64,000 bases of DNA. Source: Chelydra serpentina (Eukaryota; Chordata; Testudines; Chelydridae). The stretch covers positions 121,890,001 to 121,954,000 of the forward strand of contig JBAIAC010000008.1 of NCBI GenBank assembly GCA_037349315.1, in the 5' to 3' direction. How positions within the stretch are numbered: position 1 is the first letter of the stretch; every line of letters starts with the position of its first letter. A model generated the notes under the pieces. It made no database searches. It saw only the letters and a program-made list of their open reading frames with translations, and was not told the origin of the DNA. Both the position numbers and the translations under genes were made by a program. Positions 9,901 to 22,759 of the stretch are shown one piece after another.

Positions 9901-12719
9901 TTGGCCTAATTCAGCTTTTGCAGTGTGCGGAGTATGCCAGTTAATTTTCAGGACCGAACTATTTCTTCCTATGTATAAACCTTTGTGGCTGTATTCAGAT
10001 TGATTGCCTATACGTGGTTATGGCTGAGCACAACTCATCATGGCTGCTATTTGAGAAAAAGGAAAAAAGAAAACGAGAAAAAGTTGTGGTAACCCTATTT
10101 TTGTGTGTGCAGGGCGAGAGATTCTTTTATTTGGTCCAATCAACTCATTCATTCAATGATCTATATACACAATTCTGGAGTTAACTACATAAACTGCAGA
10201 CAACTATTGTGTTTTCGGTAACCCACATGATACATCTGTGAAGTGCTTGGAAACAGACTCCTCACACTTTTCCTTTTTTTAATTAGGGCAAAAAGATAGT
10301 AGTCACTAAAGCTAGACTTTTTTCTATTAGAAAAATAAGACTATTAAGCTGCATCAAAAAAGTTTGAAAGAAAATTAGTAAGGATCAAAGACATCTGCCA
10401 GTGCAGTGCAGTTCCATCTGATATGTCTAGTGATAACTTTAAAAGAGTGATTGCATCTGTAAGTAAATTTTTGAATTAATACAAATTCTCTACCTAAATC
10501 CTTTAAAAATTATTAAAGGACTGACATGTAGAACATACATACACAGAAGAGTTGGTGCCAGCTACAAAAACTTGAGAGCAACAAACTGTAAGTGATAATA
10601 ATGCATCTAACAAATTTATCTTAATGCATAACAATAATAGCAACTTAAAATGAAACTTAAATGCTGAATAAAATTAAACCTACATTAAGACCTGCACTTC
10701 CAATAGGCAATCCCATTGTAAGTGACCACATAAAGCATTCCTAGGGCTTCCATTATATTTTTCACCCTTTAATTGAAAAACAACTCTACTAGGTAGTCAG
10801 TTTTTGCTAGCACTTTGTGTTGTCACAGAAGTTGTCTATTAATATTTGTATTGGGCCACTGTTACCAGAAGATTTGAAACCAATTATGCTATACCAATGA
10901 TATCACATTTAAATTTAAAACCTTAAATTCTTAATTTATCTAAACCAGTAACCAAGGTTGTGGTCCGCCCTAAAGAGATTGCCAGGGAAGAAAGCTAGCC
11001 TTGCTTACCCTTGAAAGGACACGGATACAGCCCTCCGATCAAGAACAGACAAACAAGCAATGAATCTTCAAAAACAAAACTAATATTTTATTTAGAAGTG
11101 AGTGGTTACAATAAAAGAATAGAAATAGATAGAATAATGGTTACAGTTAAGAAGGGAATGAAGCGGCGCAACAAATGAAAAACACACTAATACAATAACA
11201 ATCTTAGTTAATTCTATAGCATATACCAATAACACAATATCTCAATTAAACATTCAATACTAAATATTTAATACTAACGGTCCAGTAAGCGCTGGCCGGG
11301 CGGTTACTAGAGGGGTAAGGGAATATCTCATTCAGACCACAGACACCCAGCTTTATTTACAAATGAAACCTATACGCTCTTGGATAATAAGTACAAGATT
11401 AGACTTACGAAGGCTTTCTTAAAATCCCTCTGAAACCGTCTTTGGTCCTTCTGATCTGTCAGAATTAGCGAGCGTTGTCCACTGTTGCTGATGGAGAGCC
11501 GCTGGCTGCTGTAGTAGTTACTGCTGGTCACTCTTGAGGTAAAGCAGTCCTTAGGTAGGAGAGACAGAAGCCCACTTGGCTACTGTGGTGGCCCCTTTCT
11601 GGCTGGGTAGCAGAAGCAGCCATTGCTCAGGGCAATCCTAGAATCCTTCAGTTGCTGCTGCTCAAGCAGCTCCTTTTCAGGCAGCTGCTTCTTTGCAAGG
11701 TTCTGCTAATGCTGCCACTGCTACTTCTTAAGCGTCTTCTCCTTCTCAGGTGTCTTGCAGGAGATCAGCCTCCCCCAGCCAGCCATTCCACGCTGCCTGG
11801 CCCGTACTGCCTGGGGCTCCGTCAGTTATTTAAAGGGCCCATGGATCCAGCCACTGCTGCGGTAGCAGCGGCCAGGAGCCCCAGGGCCTTTTAAATCACC
11901 GGGCCCCGGGGCAGCTGCCCCTTTTGCCCCCCGCCATCAGCTGCCCTCTGGGGTGGGGGGCAAAAGCGGCATCAATGTTAAAGCACTGCCTCGGCAGCAC
12001 TTTAACATCAACTGTGTACAGGCCGGTACTGGCAGCCACTTCTTACCTGTACGCTGTACCGGCCTGCCGTACTGGCCCACTTTCACCTCTGACCTTATAT
12101 ACTGGTTGGTCACCCAGGCTCAGCCAATCATCTTTCAGAGATTAGTATATGCTAAGTTGGCCCCACCCAGTCACATGTACCTATATGTGACATTAAGTTC
12201 CATATATTTCTATGGGTTACAATGTATCTCTGTGGGATTTTGCAGAGTCATTCCCCACAGGAAGTGGTGCAATACTGTGCCTCTATTGCATCACCCGGAA
12301 ATGATGCAATACTGTCTCCCGATTGCATCATTCCTATACATACCTATGGGTTCCTATGGGGTTTTTCAGCTGACCTGTGTGTGACCCCTAGAGCTGTCAA
12401 TCAAAATTCCCTATTGGAAGTGGAATTTTACCACTGTATCACAGGAAGTGTAATTATTACATCATAGGTAATGGGCCTTTATGTTCCTTAAAATGGAATC
12501 TTCCCCTGGAAATGGAACTTTCCATTATATTACCAGCTGTCATTACTGGATTTTCTAATTGAATTTCTATCTAATTAAAGCCTTATTCTTAAAACTAATG
12601 ACTAGTCTAAGCGTCCTAACGGATCCTGACACTACTACCACCAGATATTCCTTCAATATTAATAACAACAGATGGGTCTCTAGTGCTTGCTTATGCTTAA
12701 CAAAGCTAAATAATTATAG
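9901..12719. other. Non-coding; GC-rich repeat-like block inside
   Basis: About 9901-11640 is AT-rich with no exon. About 11780-12100 is GC-rich and includes a hairpin with 16-bp arms (11975-11990 and 11993-12008) and repeated GTACCGGC-like words, suggesting a transposon relic. About 12230-12560 has short repeated words (GGAAGTGG, ATTGCATCA). No gene recognised. Confidence 0.4.
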
Positions 12720-13100
12720 CAGTGGTCCCCAAATCGTGGGGCATAGAGGAGCATTTGGGGGGGGGGGCGTTCAGTGGGGCATGGGCCAGTCCCCTAGGGG
12801 GAGCCCCAAGCCCAGCTCTGTCCCCGGTCACAGCTCTTCTCCACCTTCTGCTCTATCCCCAGCCCAGCTCCGTTCCCAGTCCCAGCTCCACTCTGCCTCC
12901 AGCCCCGCCCTCATTCCCTCTCTCCCCCAAGCCAGCTCCGCCTCTAGCCCCAGCTCCTCTCCCATCCCCAGTTCAGCCCCCAACTCCGCCTTCTGTCCAA
13001 GCTCCTCTGCTGAGCCAATTGTGCAGTAATGGAGGGGAGGCGCAGACAGATTCCATTACTCTTAAGGAGGGGCATAACAGGAAAAGTGTGAGCACCACTG
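12720..13100. mobile_element. hAT MITE with 7/8 target duplication
   Basis: Starts CAGTGGTCCCCAAATCGTGG and ends AGTGTGAGCACCACTG, so the termini share CAGTGGT. Flanks are AATTATAG (12712-12719) and AAATATAG (13101-13108), seven of eight bases alike, consistent with an aged 8-bp duplication. The interior is C-rich with CCCAGCTC-type repeats; no transposase. Confidence 0.8.
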
Positions 13101-13324
13101 AAATATAGTAATATTAAAGCACTAATTTGGAGAGCTAATCATGAATAACCACAACTGAATTTTTATTACTTATCTAGAAGTATATCCTGTGCCACACATC
13201 AATTTATTAACTTAGTACATTGAAATCTGCTGAATTTACCAGAGAATGGGTTTTGGCATTATCATTCAGACTTTTGTGTTTTACCAGGCAGTTCTCTATT
13301 TGCACAGCATCTAACTACTGATGA

Positions 13325-13385
13325 CATAATAGAATGATCTGGTGGTCCCTTCTGACCTTAAACTCTATGTCCCAATGGAATATTA
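13325..13385 (+). mobile_element. CR1 LINE 3'-end fragment
   Basis: Contains GAATGATCTGGTGGTCCCTT and CTGACCTTAAACTCTATG, the 3' tail block seen also at 21330-21574 and 42520-42625. Short, 5'-truncated copy. Confidence 0.6.
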
Positions 13386-16300
13386 GATTTATTGATGCAT
13401 AGACATAATGGACCATACTCTAATCAGTTCAAATCAAGGGACATTTGACTAAAGTCACTGTGGTGCAACTCCACTAAAATTGGTGAGAGATCAAAATCAG
13501 GCCCCATAAGTCTATGAAAATGTTATGTCAGGCCCATTTGTTCCCAGTGGAATCACAGGGTATTTTCAGTGATGATTTGCACTGCTTCTCAGTACATATT
13601 TTCATTTGGTTGGAGCTACACTTTAAACCTCCTTCTGGTACTCACATGAGTACTACTAATGTTTGTAGAACTACTCGCATGATTAATGTGAGCAAAATCT
13701 GACTCTTCTATAACATATTTTCATGTTACATTTGGTTGCAGTTACATTTCAAAGTATTATGGTGAATGAGACTATATGCTGAACATTGCCTACTATGGTT
13801 TGGATCAGATTCTATATGTTGAAAATTTAGCATTACACAATCAGAACTTAATGACTCAGTTACATGGCCCTTTAAAGGAACAAACAAACAGCAGGCTTTG
13901 ATTTCCTTGAAGTTACAATTAGTTCTGATGAAACTGAAACACTAAACAACTCCTTCAAATTTTGTCACTTTCAGAGATAAAATGGTATAATTACAGGTCT
14001 CTCTTTTTGCTTAACATGTTGACCCTTTCACCTAACTAGTGAAATGGCATTTGCAGAAATATGCTTAATTTAATCTTTTTGGATTCCCATGCCTAATACT
14101 AATCACTGAAGTGCCAAACATCTTCTAAAAAAGCATCTCAGGCTAAAATGCTTGTCATGAAAACAAGCAAATATGACCCCTACTGTTCTGAGAGTGGACA
14201 AGCAGGGAAGGAGCTCAAATATATGTGATTTTCAAGACATCATTTAGATACTCAGAGGTCCATGGAATGGAAATACAGAGATGAGGCACATAAGTACTTA
14301 GATAGATAGAACAACAGATCTCACCTCTGTATATATTGCCATATATGTAGTTAGCCAATTCAGATTCACATGAAAGGGAATGTAATTTATACCTCAACAA
14401 CTTACAAAAGTTATTATAGGGGGCAAGCTGGTACTTGAAAAGGCTGGCCTACATACAATTTTTGTAACACTAACTATATTGGCTTGAAACTGGCATAGTT
14501 AAAACAGTACAACCACCTAATGTGGATACCAATATAGCTTAATCTTGTACATTAAAGGAAATAAACTATGCTGATATCAGGCATCTTTATACTGGTATTA
14601 CTACATTTGTAATAAAGGTTGTACCGATTTAACTTTTTGGTAAAAACAAACACAAACCTACTCCCTAGTCAGTACAAAAACTGTATGTAGAGATTAAAGG
14701 TCTAAGATCTGATCCAAAACCTATTGAATTTAGTGAGAATTTTTGCACTGATTGACAACTGCATTGTTTTTTTCCTTTTTTTTGTTAGTGAAGGTATTGC
14801 TCCCATTTCCACATTACCTCCATAATAAGCACTACACCATCATGAGATAATATTGTCTTAATTTGCATGTATATTCTATTGGCACATTTATGCTCTTCAT
14901 CATCTTTACTTGCCTATCTGTATTCGTCTATGGATCCAATCTCCTCTTTGGCTACAAGAATCATGGCTGAAGGGACATTAAAGACACTAATGTGAGTGAA
15001 AGTACAAATTTTTGAAGGTGATTTGTAGTGTTTGTTATGACAATTAAAAATGTTTGCAAGGTGGAAAATAATAGAGCTCTTCTCTCTGTGGGCCCATCAC
15101 CACAATGGTTGAACAGTGTTGGCTGCTGGGACCTGCGTCCCTTCCTCTCTCACTCCCCCACTATACAGAGGAAGCAAATGGAACTGTGCTGAAGGACTGG
15201 AGGCAAGATGGCAGCAGAAGGCTGCACCCTGTGAGTATTGACATCCCAACCCCACCAGACAAAGCCCTCTGCTGACCCCACCAGCTCTTCAGTGCGTCTC
15301 AGTCCGCTTCCTGTGAAAAAAATGCCTAGGTCCTGAAAAAGCCCAAATTTGGGTGGAAAAAAAAAGGGTAAAACCCAAATAAAGGCTTTTTTCAATAAGC
15401 CGGGTTTTGGGGGAGGGGGGATTGGTAAATACCGATAATGAAGAGTGTTACGTTTGAGAAATAACCATAGCCCTCAGTTCCACAGAAATCTGAGCTGAAT
15501 ACACTGCTCCATCTGTCAGAGTAACAGCACAATCATCATAAATATAGAGGAAGTCTAGGAACATGCAGAAAAAAACAAATTGGTGCTAGGGTGGGAATGT
15601 ATAGTTCTTGAAAATAGATTTCACAAATCTGAAACAGACAGCAAAGGACATCAATGTACTAAAGAGATGAGGGAGCAAATAGACTGGGCAGAGAAAAATC
15701 ATTAGGAGTTGGGATTACAGATAGTGGGCCAAATTCTGCTTTTATTCACTTTTCCGTGGATTTAGTTTAAATTGCCTTAGATACCTCTGTTTTCTCTCCC
15801 TCCATACAAAGCACGATGCAATGTTAATTTCTCTTCAGAAGAGGAAAAGATTATAATAAACTACATTATCTATCTAGTATTCAAAAATTACCCTAGATTT
15901 CATCCTCCACATAGGCAGACCCAGACCCTTTGTAGCTCTCATATAGAAGCTTCCATGGGCTCTTGGAAAGAAAGGAAGAGACTATACTGCACAGAAGGCA
16001 TCCCCTAGCAGGGATCCTTATTTCATTTTTGAGCTAATAATTTCTAGAAAACACACTTTCACATTTCAGTTACATACATTCAAAATCTATATGTATGAAT
16101 TTTTAACCAAAAATTGTAACACTAAATTATCTAACTCAAGCCATCTAAAAATTACCATATAAAGCTGTGCTCTGAAGTTCTTGCTTTTTAACCATACATC
16201 TTAAGTGGCACAATAGAATCAATACAATAAAAATTATAATTACTTTTAACACAATCAAAGCTTTGAAGGCCACCCCTTTCCCTGGGCTTCAGAGCCCAAG

Positions 16301-17393
16301 CTCCTGTCTGAATTGCAAATTCAAAGTGCTGTCTATATAGTGATTTTTAGAGCACTTAGCCCAAGCTTGTTGACCCAGGCCGAAAGGCTCGCTCCAAAAT
16401 GCTGTGTAGTCTTACCCTTTCTGACACGACCAGTCCCACTGAAGACAAAGCCATGCAGTCTCCCATGCTACTTCTCAGAAACAGCATGTTCATTTTTCTG
16501 TTACAGTTTAAAAGGAAATTAAGCCTTGAGCATCTGAACAATGAGATGTAGACCCATTTATAGTATTTGAGATCAGGTTAAAGCCCTAGGTTTGAAAACA
16601 CCTTTCAACCAATAAAAGTCTTTGTGGACACCCTGTTGTAAGAATTTTTCCCATGTGATTTTCTTCCGTGTCCCTTCATATTTGTGAGAGATAACCAGAT
16701 GCAGCCCTGAGATGATCATTTTGTAGCTGTCTGCAAACAACTGTCTACAAACTGATGAAGCTAAGTATCCTGAGACTATCTGTGAGAGTCAACTAAACTA
16801 CTTGCGTAAGTGCTCATCAGTGTGTCTAAGGATTGTATAATCCAGACCTTAATTATTGAACTGGAAATATTTAAGATTGATTATCATTTACATCCACTTT
16901 AAGATCCCTCTATACAGGGGCCTTAGAGATAAAAAGCCTGATTCTAATGTACACTGAGATGCTAATACCTTGGTACAATTGCTGAAAAATGATAAATACA
17001 CCAAACTTCAAAATCCATTTAGTTCTGCTTTTTCTTTATCTTTTCATTCCACACAATTGTTACCATATGTGCTACTTTCTCAGGTAAAAATGGAAAAAAG
17101 AAGACGACATAACAGAAGCCAGAATACTGACTAGCTGAAAGGAAAAGAGACACATTTGTGTCACAACTCAATAACAGGAGAAAGCTGTTGTCAAAGAAGT
17201 TGCTAACATTGTTTGATATGTTAATATGAAAATATAATCAAAGAGATAAAAGAATATAGTTAAAAGTTTCCAGAGGAGTTCCTGGATGTGCTGTCTGTAA
17301 TGACTGCTCTACTGCCATATCTCCAATAAAACCAACAAATTCCTGTGCTCTAATAGTGAAGGTTGTCTCGCTGTGGCAGACTAGCATTAAAAG
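13386..17393. other. Non-coding stretch
   Basis: AT-rich sequence without recognised exon or RNA gene. About 14430-14640 has repeated ATATTGGC/TTATACTGGTAT words and may be a degraded DNA transposon, but no clean ends were found. A GC-richer part at 15060-15440 is unexplained. Confidence 0.4.
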
Positions 17394-17763
17394 TAGGGCT
17401 ATTGATTAATTGCAGATAACTCACGCGATTAACTCAAAAAAATTGATTGCGATTAATCGTACTATACAATAGAATACCGATTGATATTTATTAAATATTT
17501 GTGGATGTTTTTCTACATTTTCAAATGTATTGATTTCAATTAAAGTACAGAATACAAAGTGTACAGTGCGTACTTTATATTATTTCTTATTACAAATATT
17601 TGAACTGCAAAAATGATAAACAAAAGAAATAGTATTTTGCAATTCACCTCATACAAGTACTGTAGTACAATCTCTATCTGGAAAGTGCAACGAACAAATG
17701 TACATAACTGCAAATCAAAAACAAAACAACTTCAAACTTTAGAGCCTATAAGTCCACTCAGTC

Positions 17764-18168
17764 CTACTTCTTGTTCAGCCAATTGCTCAGACAAACAAGT
17801 TTGCTTACATTTGCAGGAGATAACGCTGCCCACTTCTTGTTTACATCAGCTGAAACTGAGAACATGTGTTCGCATGGCACTGTTGTAGTCAGCGTCACAA
17901 GATAATTACATACCAGATGCGCTAAAGATTAATATGTCCCTTCACGCTTCAATCACCATTCCAGAGGACATGCGTCCATGCTGATGATGGGTTCAGCTTG
18001 ACAATGATCCAAAGCAGTATGGACCACGACATGTTCATTTTCATCATTTGAGTCAAATGCCACCAGCAGAAGGTTGATTTTCTTTTCTGGTGGTTCGTGT
18101 TCTGTAGTTTCTGCACCGGACTGTTGCTCTTTTAAGATTTCTGAAAGCATGCTCCACACCTCGTCCAT
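17764..18168 (-). pseudogene. hAT transposase C-terminal region, broken copy (left arm)
   Basis: The minus-strand frame includes PEKKINLLLVAFDSNDENEH followed by MDACPLEW. Past a TGA stop the hAT C-terminal dimerisation region follows, ending with LVCLSNWLNKK and a TAG stop at 17764-17766. Between these the frame has at least two stops. Upstream on the same strand (to about 18400) more of the transposase appears degraded. The family uses this region for dimerisation and catalysis (the conserved final Glu-containing part). No function is expected from this copy. Confidence 0.7.
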
Positions 18169-18433
18169 CTCAGATTCTGGAAGGCCTTCAGATTCTTAAA
18201 CCTTGGGTTGAGTGCTGTAGCTATTTTTAGAAATCTCACATTGGTACCCTGTTTTGTCAAATCTGCAGTGAAAGTATTCTTAAAACAAAGAATATGTCAT
18301 CATCCGAGACTGCTATAACATGAAATATATGGCAGAATGCAGGTAAAACAGAGCAGGAGATATACAGTTCTCCTCCAACAAGTTTAGTCACAAATTTAAT
18401 TAACGCAGTATTTTTTTAACGAGTGTCATCAGC

Positions 18434-18652
18434 ATGGAAGCATGTCCTCTGGAATGGTGGCCGAAGCATGAAGGGGCCTATGAACGTTTAGCATATCTGG
18501 CACGTAAATACCTTGCAATGCTGGCTATAAAAGTGCCATACAAATGCCTGTTCTCACTTTCTAGTGACATTGTAAATAAGCAGTGGGCAGCATTATCTCC
18601 TGCAAATGTAAACAAACTTGTTTGTCTGAGCAATTGGCTGAACAAGAAGTAG
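18434..18652 (+). pseudogene. hAT transposase C-terminal region, open copy (right arm)
   Basis: Seventy-two codons are open and start within MEACPLEWWPKHEG. LARKYLAMLAIKVPYKCLFS follows and the frame ends in VCLSNWLNKK with stop TAG. This is the typical hAT C-terminal block (PLxWWxxH ... LARKYL ... VP ... FS ... NV..LVxL). It is the mirror copy of the minus-strand fragment at 17764-17982. The N-terminal zinc finger and most of the catalytic core are absent, so it is a remnant. Confidence 0.8.
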
Positions 18653-19296
18653 AACTGAGTGGACTTGTAGGCTCTAAAGTTTTACATTGTTTTATTTTTG
18701 AATACAGTTATTTTTTGTATGTAATTCTACATCTGTAAATTCAACTTTCTGACAAAGAGATTGCACCTTGTATTAGGTGAATTGAAAAAAAAACTTTCTT
18801 TTGTTTTTTACAGTGCAAATATTTGTAATAAAAAAATGTAAAGTGAGCACTGTACACTTTGTATTTTGTGTTGTAACTGAAATCAATAAATTTGAAAATG
18901 TAGAAAAACATCAAAAATATTTAAATGAATGGTATTCTATTATTGTTTAACAGAGCGATTAATCACGTGATTAATTTTTTTAATCGCTTGACAGACCTAA
19001 AAAGTGTAAATTAAAAATGTCATATATGACATTGATGCATGTGAAATATAGGTGTGAAAATCATGTTAGTGAGGAGAACTGCATCACTTTTTCTCCACAT
19101 AGGGACTGTGTGAAGGATCTGCTTGCTGAGCAGCTGCACAAGAGTCCCTGCCCCCCCCCCTGCACTTTGGGAGGAAAGTTTTCTGTGCTAGCCCTGCATA
19201 TGCCCAGTATGGAAGGTCAGACTGGAAGAGGAGCTGCAGATCTGCATTTACAGAAACCAATGGTCCCAATATCCTGGCAATGTGGACACAGAGGTT

Positions 19297-19410
19297 CAGG
19301 GCCGGTGCTTTCACTAGGCAACCCTAGGCGGTCGCCTAGGGCGCCAGGATTTGGGGGGTGGCATTTCGCTGCTCTTGGCGGCGGGCGGCTGCCTCCTGCC
19401 TCCCGGCTCC
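19297..19410. mobile_element. hAT-like element, left-end fragment
   Basis: Starts CAGGGCCGGTGCTTTCACTA and continues with CCTAGGCGGTCGCCTAGGGC and GGGGGGTGGCATTTCGC. Its reverse complement matches the right part of the complete element at 59102-59373. The other end is missing, so this copy is truncated. Confidence 0.65.
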
Positions 19411-20981
19411 ACGCTATTATTCCCAATTCAATTATATTTATTTATATATATAAAATTTATGGATAAATATGCAGAAACATTTCATTTTCTTTGCTCTCAA
19501 CAATAGCAATTACACCTCCCATACTCTCCCCTGCATTTTAAAATAAAGTATGGTCTCTGAAAAGCATATATGAAGATCAGGTTTTGTTATACTTTAAGTT
19601 ATCTGACAGTCATACTGCAATCTCAGTATTTCTGTAACCTGTAAATGGAAGGTTTCAGTCAAAATTTGAACTTCAATGCAGTACAAATGAGTAGTGAAAG
19701 AATCTGAGCTACAAATTAAAAAATAAATAAATAAAATATCCCACAATGGGCAAATTCTTCATTGGGATGGAATCACACCAGGAACTGATTTGGTCCAATA
19801 ACTTATCTAAATTAGCACTCAAATAACCACAATTAACACTGAAATTATTATTTTCCTTTTCCTCCTGAGAACTGTTAATTATAAAAATATCCCTCAAACG
19901 AAAAACATGAATTAGCAGTAATCTCTGTAATCTCATTAATTACAAAGAATCATCAGGTTTATGATTTACAAGTATGTGCCATCAGGAAAATATGGGTTTG
20001 TTTTAATACACAAATATCCTAACTGGAAATTTGGAGGGAAATGTAGAAAAGCAGTGAAAGTTAATCAAACTTTAATATTTCTTAAAACCTTACATACATT
20101 TATATTTCAGAGAGTGGATGTGTCTCACATGTCACCGGCTAGTTGTATTAAACTGTGTGAAATATTGGCCTGTTGGAAAATTTGAATACACTTCCTCCTG
20201 AAGATAAATTTGTCTAGAAATAAATCAAATAGACCCAATTAGTAAATGTTTTAAATTTCTGAAATTAAAAAAAGTGAAATTCACAATCCTGTACAAATGT
20301 ATTACACTATATATACACACACACACGCACACACAGACCCCTACATATTTTAGTTGTACAATAAGTCAAAATAAATAAATATGGCTCATTTTTCTCAAGA
20401 TATAAACATTATTTTCTCCTAAATTCATATTCCCAAAATATCACTCGGCCAGTGTTGGGAGAACAGTATTAATGTAGCCTGAGAATTCTTTCATATTGTT
20501 TTAAGACCAGGAAATTGTCAGGTACAGGAATTTCTTGCACAAAATCTAGGCATGCACTGAAAAAGACTGGGATTTTGACACTGGCTTGCAGTGATTTTTT
20601 TTTAAATGCTCTTTTTAGTTTTTCTTTATCCTCACAGCAAGCATACATATCTGTCCACTGTTACACTAGTTTATGACAATCCTTGATGGTTCTTTATGGC
20701 TGAACTCTGCCACTGGGCCTTATCCTGAGCTGCTGTTGGCATAGCTCTACTGAACAAAATGGAGTCCCATCCTTTTCGATTCCAAGAGAATGAGTTGACT
20801 CATGTAGCCATGTATAGTATATTAAGAATACTTTCATTGTATTTATTTCTCTTTTGTAATAGTCAGAAAAGGGTAAGTTAAGGGGTGATGATTACAATCT
20901 GTAAGTATCTACATGGGGAACAAATATTTAATAATGGGCCGCTCTCCAATCTAGCAGAGAAAGGTTTAACATGATCCAGTG
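19411..20981. other. Non-coding stretch
   Basis: AT-rich, no exon recognised, including none resembling the missing RIBC2 C-terminal exon. Contains a short (AC)n tract at about 20311-20337. Confidence 0.4.
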
Positions 20982-21314
20982 CATAGGTGCTCCCTGGGAA
21001 TGCTCCACCCCGAGGTACCGCCTCCACTCAGCCTCTTCTTCCAGTGCCCCACCTACACTTTGTCTCTTCCCACTCTCGCTCCACCCCTCCCCCCACGAGG
21101 CCCCCACCGCTTGCTGCTCTCCACTTCCCCAAACCACTTCCTGAGCTGCCAAATAGCTGTTGGCTGCAGCCACTGATCAGCTGTTTGGGAGTACCTCTGA
21201 TTAGCTCATCGGGAGTGCCGCCGAACAGCTGTGGCTGGTGGATGCTGAGCACCCTCTATTTTTTTTTCCCATGGCTGCTCCAGGGCTGGAGCACCCATGG
21301 GGTCGGCACCTATG
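20982..21314. mobile_element. hAT MITE with perfect 8-bp target duplication
   Basis: Termini are CATAGGTGC and GCACCTATG. The target duplication ATCCAGTG occurs at 20974-20981 and 21315-21322. The right part includes GCTGGAGCACCCATGGGGTC. The same family is present at 40994-41239. The interior is non-coding. Confidence 0.9.
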
Positions 21315-21329
21315 ATCCAGTGGCTGGAA

Positions 21330-21574
21330 CTGAAGCTACACAAATTCAAACTGGAAATAAAGTGTACATTTTTAATGGTGAGCACTTAACCATTGGAACA
21401 AATTACCAAGGGTTGTGGAAGATTCCCCATCACTGACAATTTTTAAATCAAGATTGGATGTTTTTCTAAAACATATGCTCTAGGAATTATTTTGGGGAAG
21501 TTCTATGGCTTATGTTATACAGGAGGTCAGACTAAATGATCGTAATGGTCCCTTCTGGCCTGGGAATCTATGAC
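21330..21574 (+). mobile_element. CR1 LINE 3' end
   Basis: The 3' part of a CR1 copy. It includes TTTTTAAATCAAGATTGGAT, GAGGTCAGACTAAATGATCG and GGTCCCTTCTGGCCTGGGAA. Plus orientation, strongly 5'-truncated, which is the usual state of CR1 copies. It lies just downstream of the last RIBC2 exon that I can place. Confidence 0.8.
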
Positions 21575-21693
21575 TCTTTCCCCCACTTTTCTATCTTTAT
21601 TCTGCTATTGCTTGCTAAGCAATTTTATAATGCCAACCTGTTGTGTCAATGGGAAAGAGTTTCTGATATAGATGAACCCCTCTGTGCACTTAC

Positions 21694-21860
21694 TTTGATT
21701 TCTGCTCCTGGGAGAGTTGTGCATTAGCATTATCCAGAGTTCTGCGAAGTTCTCGATTTAGTCGCTGTTGATGCCGCTCAAAAAGAAGTTGTGCTCTGGC
21801 GGCCTGTATACGTTGCCTGTCCCACTCTGCATTTCTTTGCCGTTCTTCCTCCTGCAGCCT
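21694..21860 (-). CDS. RIBC2: RIBC2 exon 6
   Basis: 167 nt, entered in phase 0 after a TTCCTCCAG acceptor and left in phase 2 at a consensus GTAAGT donor. It encodes RLQEEERQRNAEWDRQRIQA and the following LLFERHQQRLNREL, a charged helical segment typical of the C-terminal coiled coil of RIB43A proteins. About 25-30 residues of the C-terminus remain to be encoded, judged by the usual family length of roughly 380 residues. I did not find that exon in 1-21693. Confidence 0.9.
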
Positions 21861-22381
21861 CTGGAGGAATAAAAGAAATGTTTGCTTTCTCTTCACAATC
21901 ACAGATAAAACAATATTTAAATAGTCTTATTAGCAAATTCACTCATTTGATGAACCCATTTGTCTTTAATGGGCTTGATTCACCCCTGCTGAGAGAGAAG
22001 GACGCACATTGCACCCTCCTCCACCAGCAGTAGCTGATGTGTCCTGCAGGAAAATCATCCCTAGGGGAAGGCAGGCAGTGGTTTCATTACACCCTCCCCT
22101 TGGGGGTTATGCTCATGGAAAGACAGCTTTTAATGCAGCCAAAGCTCTCTGTAGGAGACCCACTAAAGGATGGTATCTGAGAAGATTCACTAAACTGGTG
22201 TAAATCAGGTCAGAGTGGCCATGTTCTCTTCGTGGCCAGTGCTGTCTACATTTGAGGTTGTGCTGGCAGCTCAGTGTCTCCTTGCAGAAAGGGGGTTGTA
22301 GTACTGTGCACTTCTTCCTCCAGGTGGATTTCAGAGTAAATCAAGCCCATTATCTGTTGTCTTGGCATAATTTTTGACTCA

Positions 22382-22397
22382 GGGTATGTCTACACTA
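22382..22397 (+). repeat. Harbinger left terminal inverted repeat
   Basis: GGGTATGTCTACACTA. Pairs with the right terminus at 27269-27284; the ten bases GTCTACACTA are identical and the six outer bases diverge. Confidence 0.85.
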
Positions 22398-22759
22398 CGG
22401 GAATAGTTCGATTTATCTTAAACCGAACTTGTGAAACCGATTTTACAAAGTCGATCGTGCGAATCCACACCAAGGACATTAATTCAAGTTTGTGAGTCCA
22501 CACTAACGGGGCAAGCGTCGACATTGCAAGCGGTGCACTGTGGGTAGCTATCCCACAGTTCCCGCAGTCCCCGCTGCCCATTGGAATTCTGGGTCTAGCC
22601 CCTAGTGCCTTCTGGGGCCAAAAATGTGTCGAGGGTGGTTTTGGGAAAATGTTGTCATTCGACCCACACTCCCGCCCTCCCTACATGAAAGCGCTGGCGG
22701 GCAATTACATCGCGCCCTTGTCTGGTGATTGACAGCGCGGACGCCACAGGACAGCAAGC

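Larger units (their letters stand above)
17394..18999. mobile_element. hAT-derived foldback element with ~580-bp inverted arms
   Basis: The left arm (17394-17987) and right arm (18426-18999) are reverse complements over most of their length. Each arm holds the same end of a hAT element: the last part of the transposase gene, its 3' flank and the terminal ATTAATCGCGATTAA-rich tip. The loop (about 17988-18425) continues the transposase gene on the minus strand only. The tips are TAGGGCTATTG and GACAGACCTA. The flanks share AAAAG (17389-17393 and 19000-19004), less than the 8 bp expected for hAT. The structure looks like two copies of one element end joined head to head. Confidence 0.8.

Noticed and set aside
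12559..13108. Ser/Pro-rich open frames of 128 and 156 codons
   Set aside because: They span the hAT MITE at 12720-13100 and its flank; repetitive C-rich DNA explains them.
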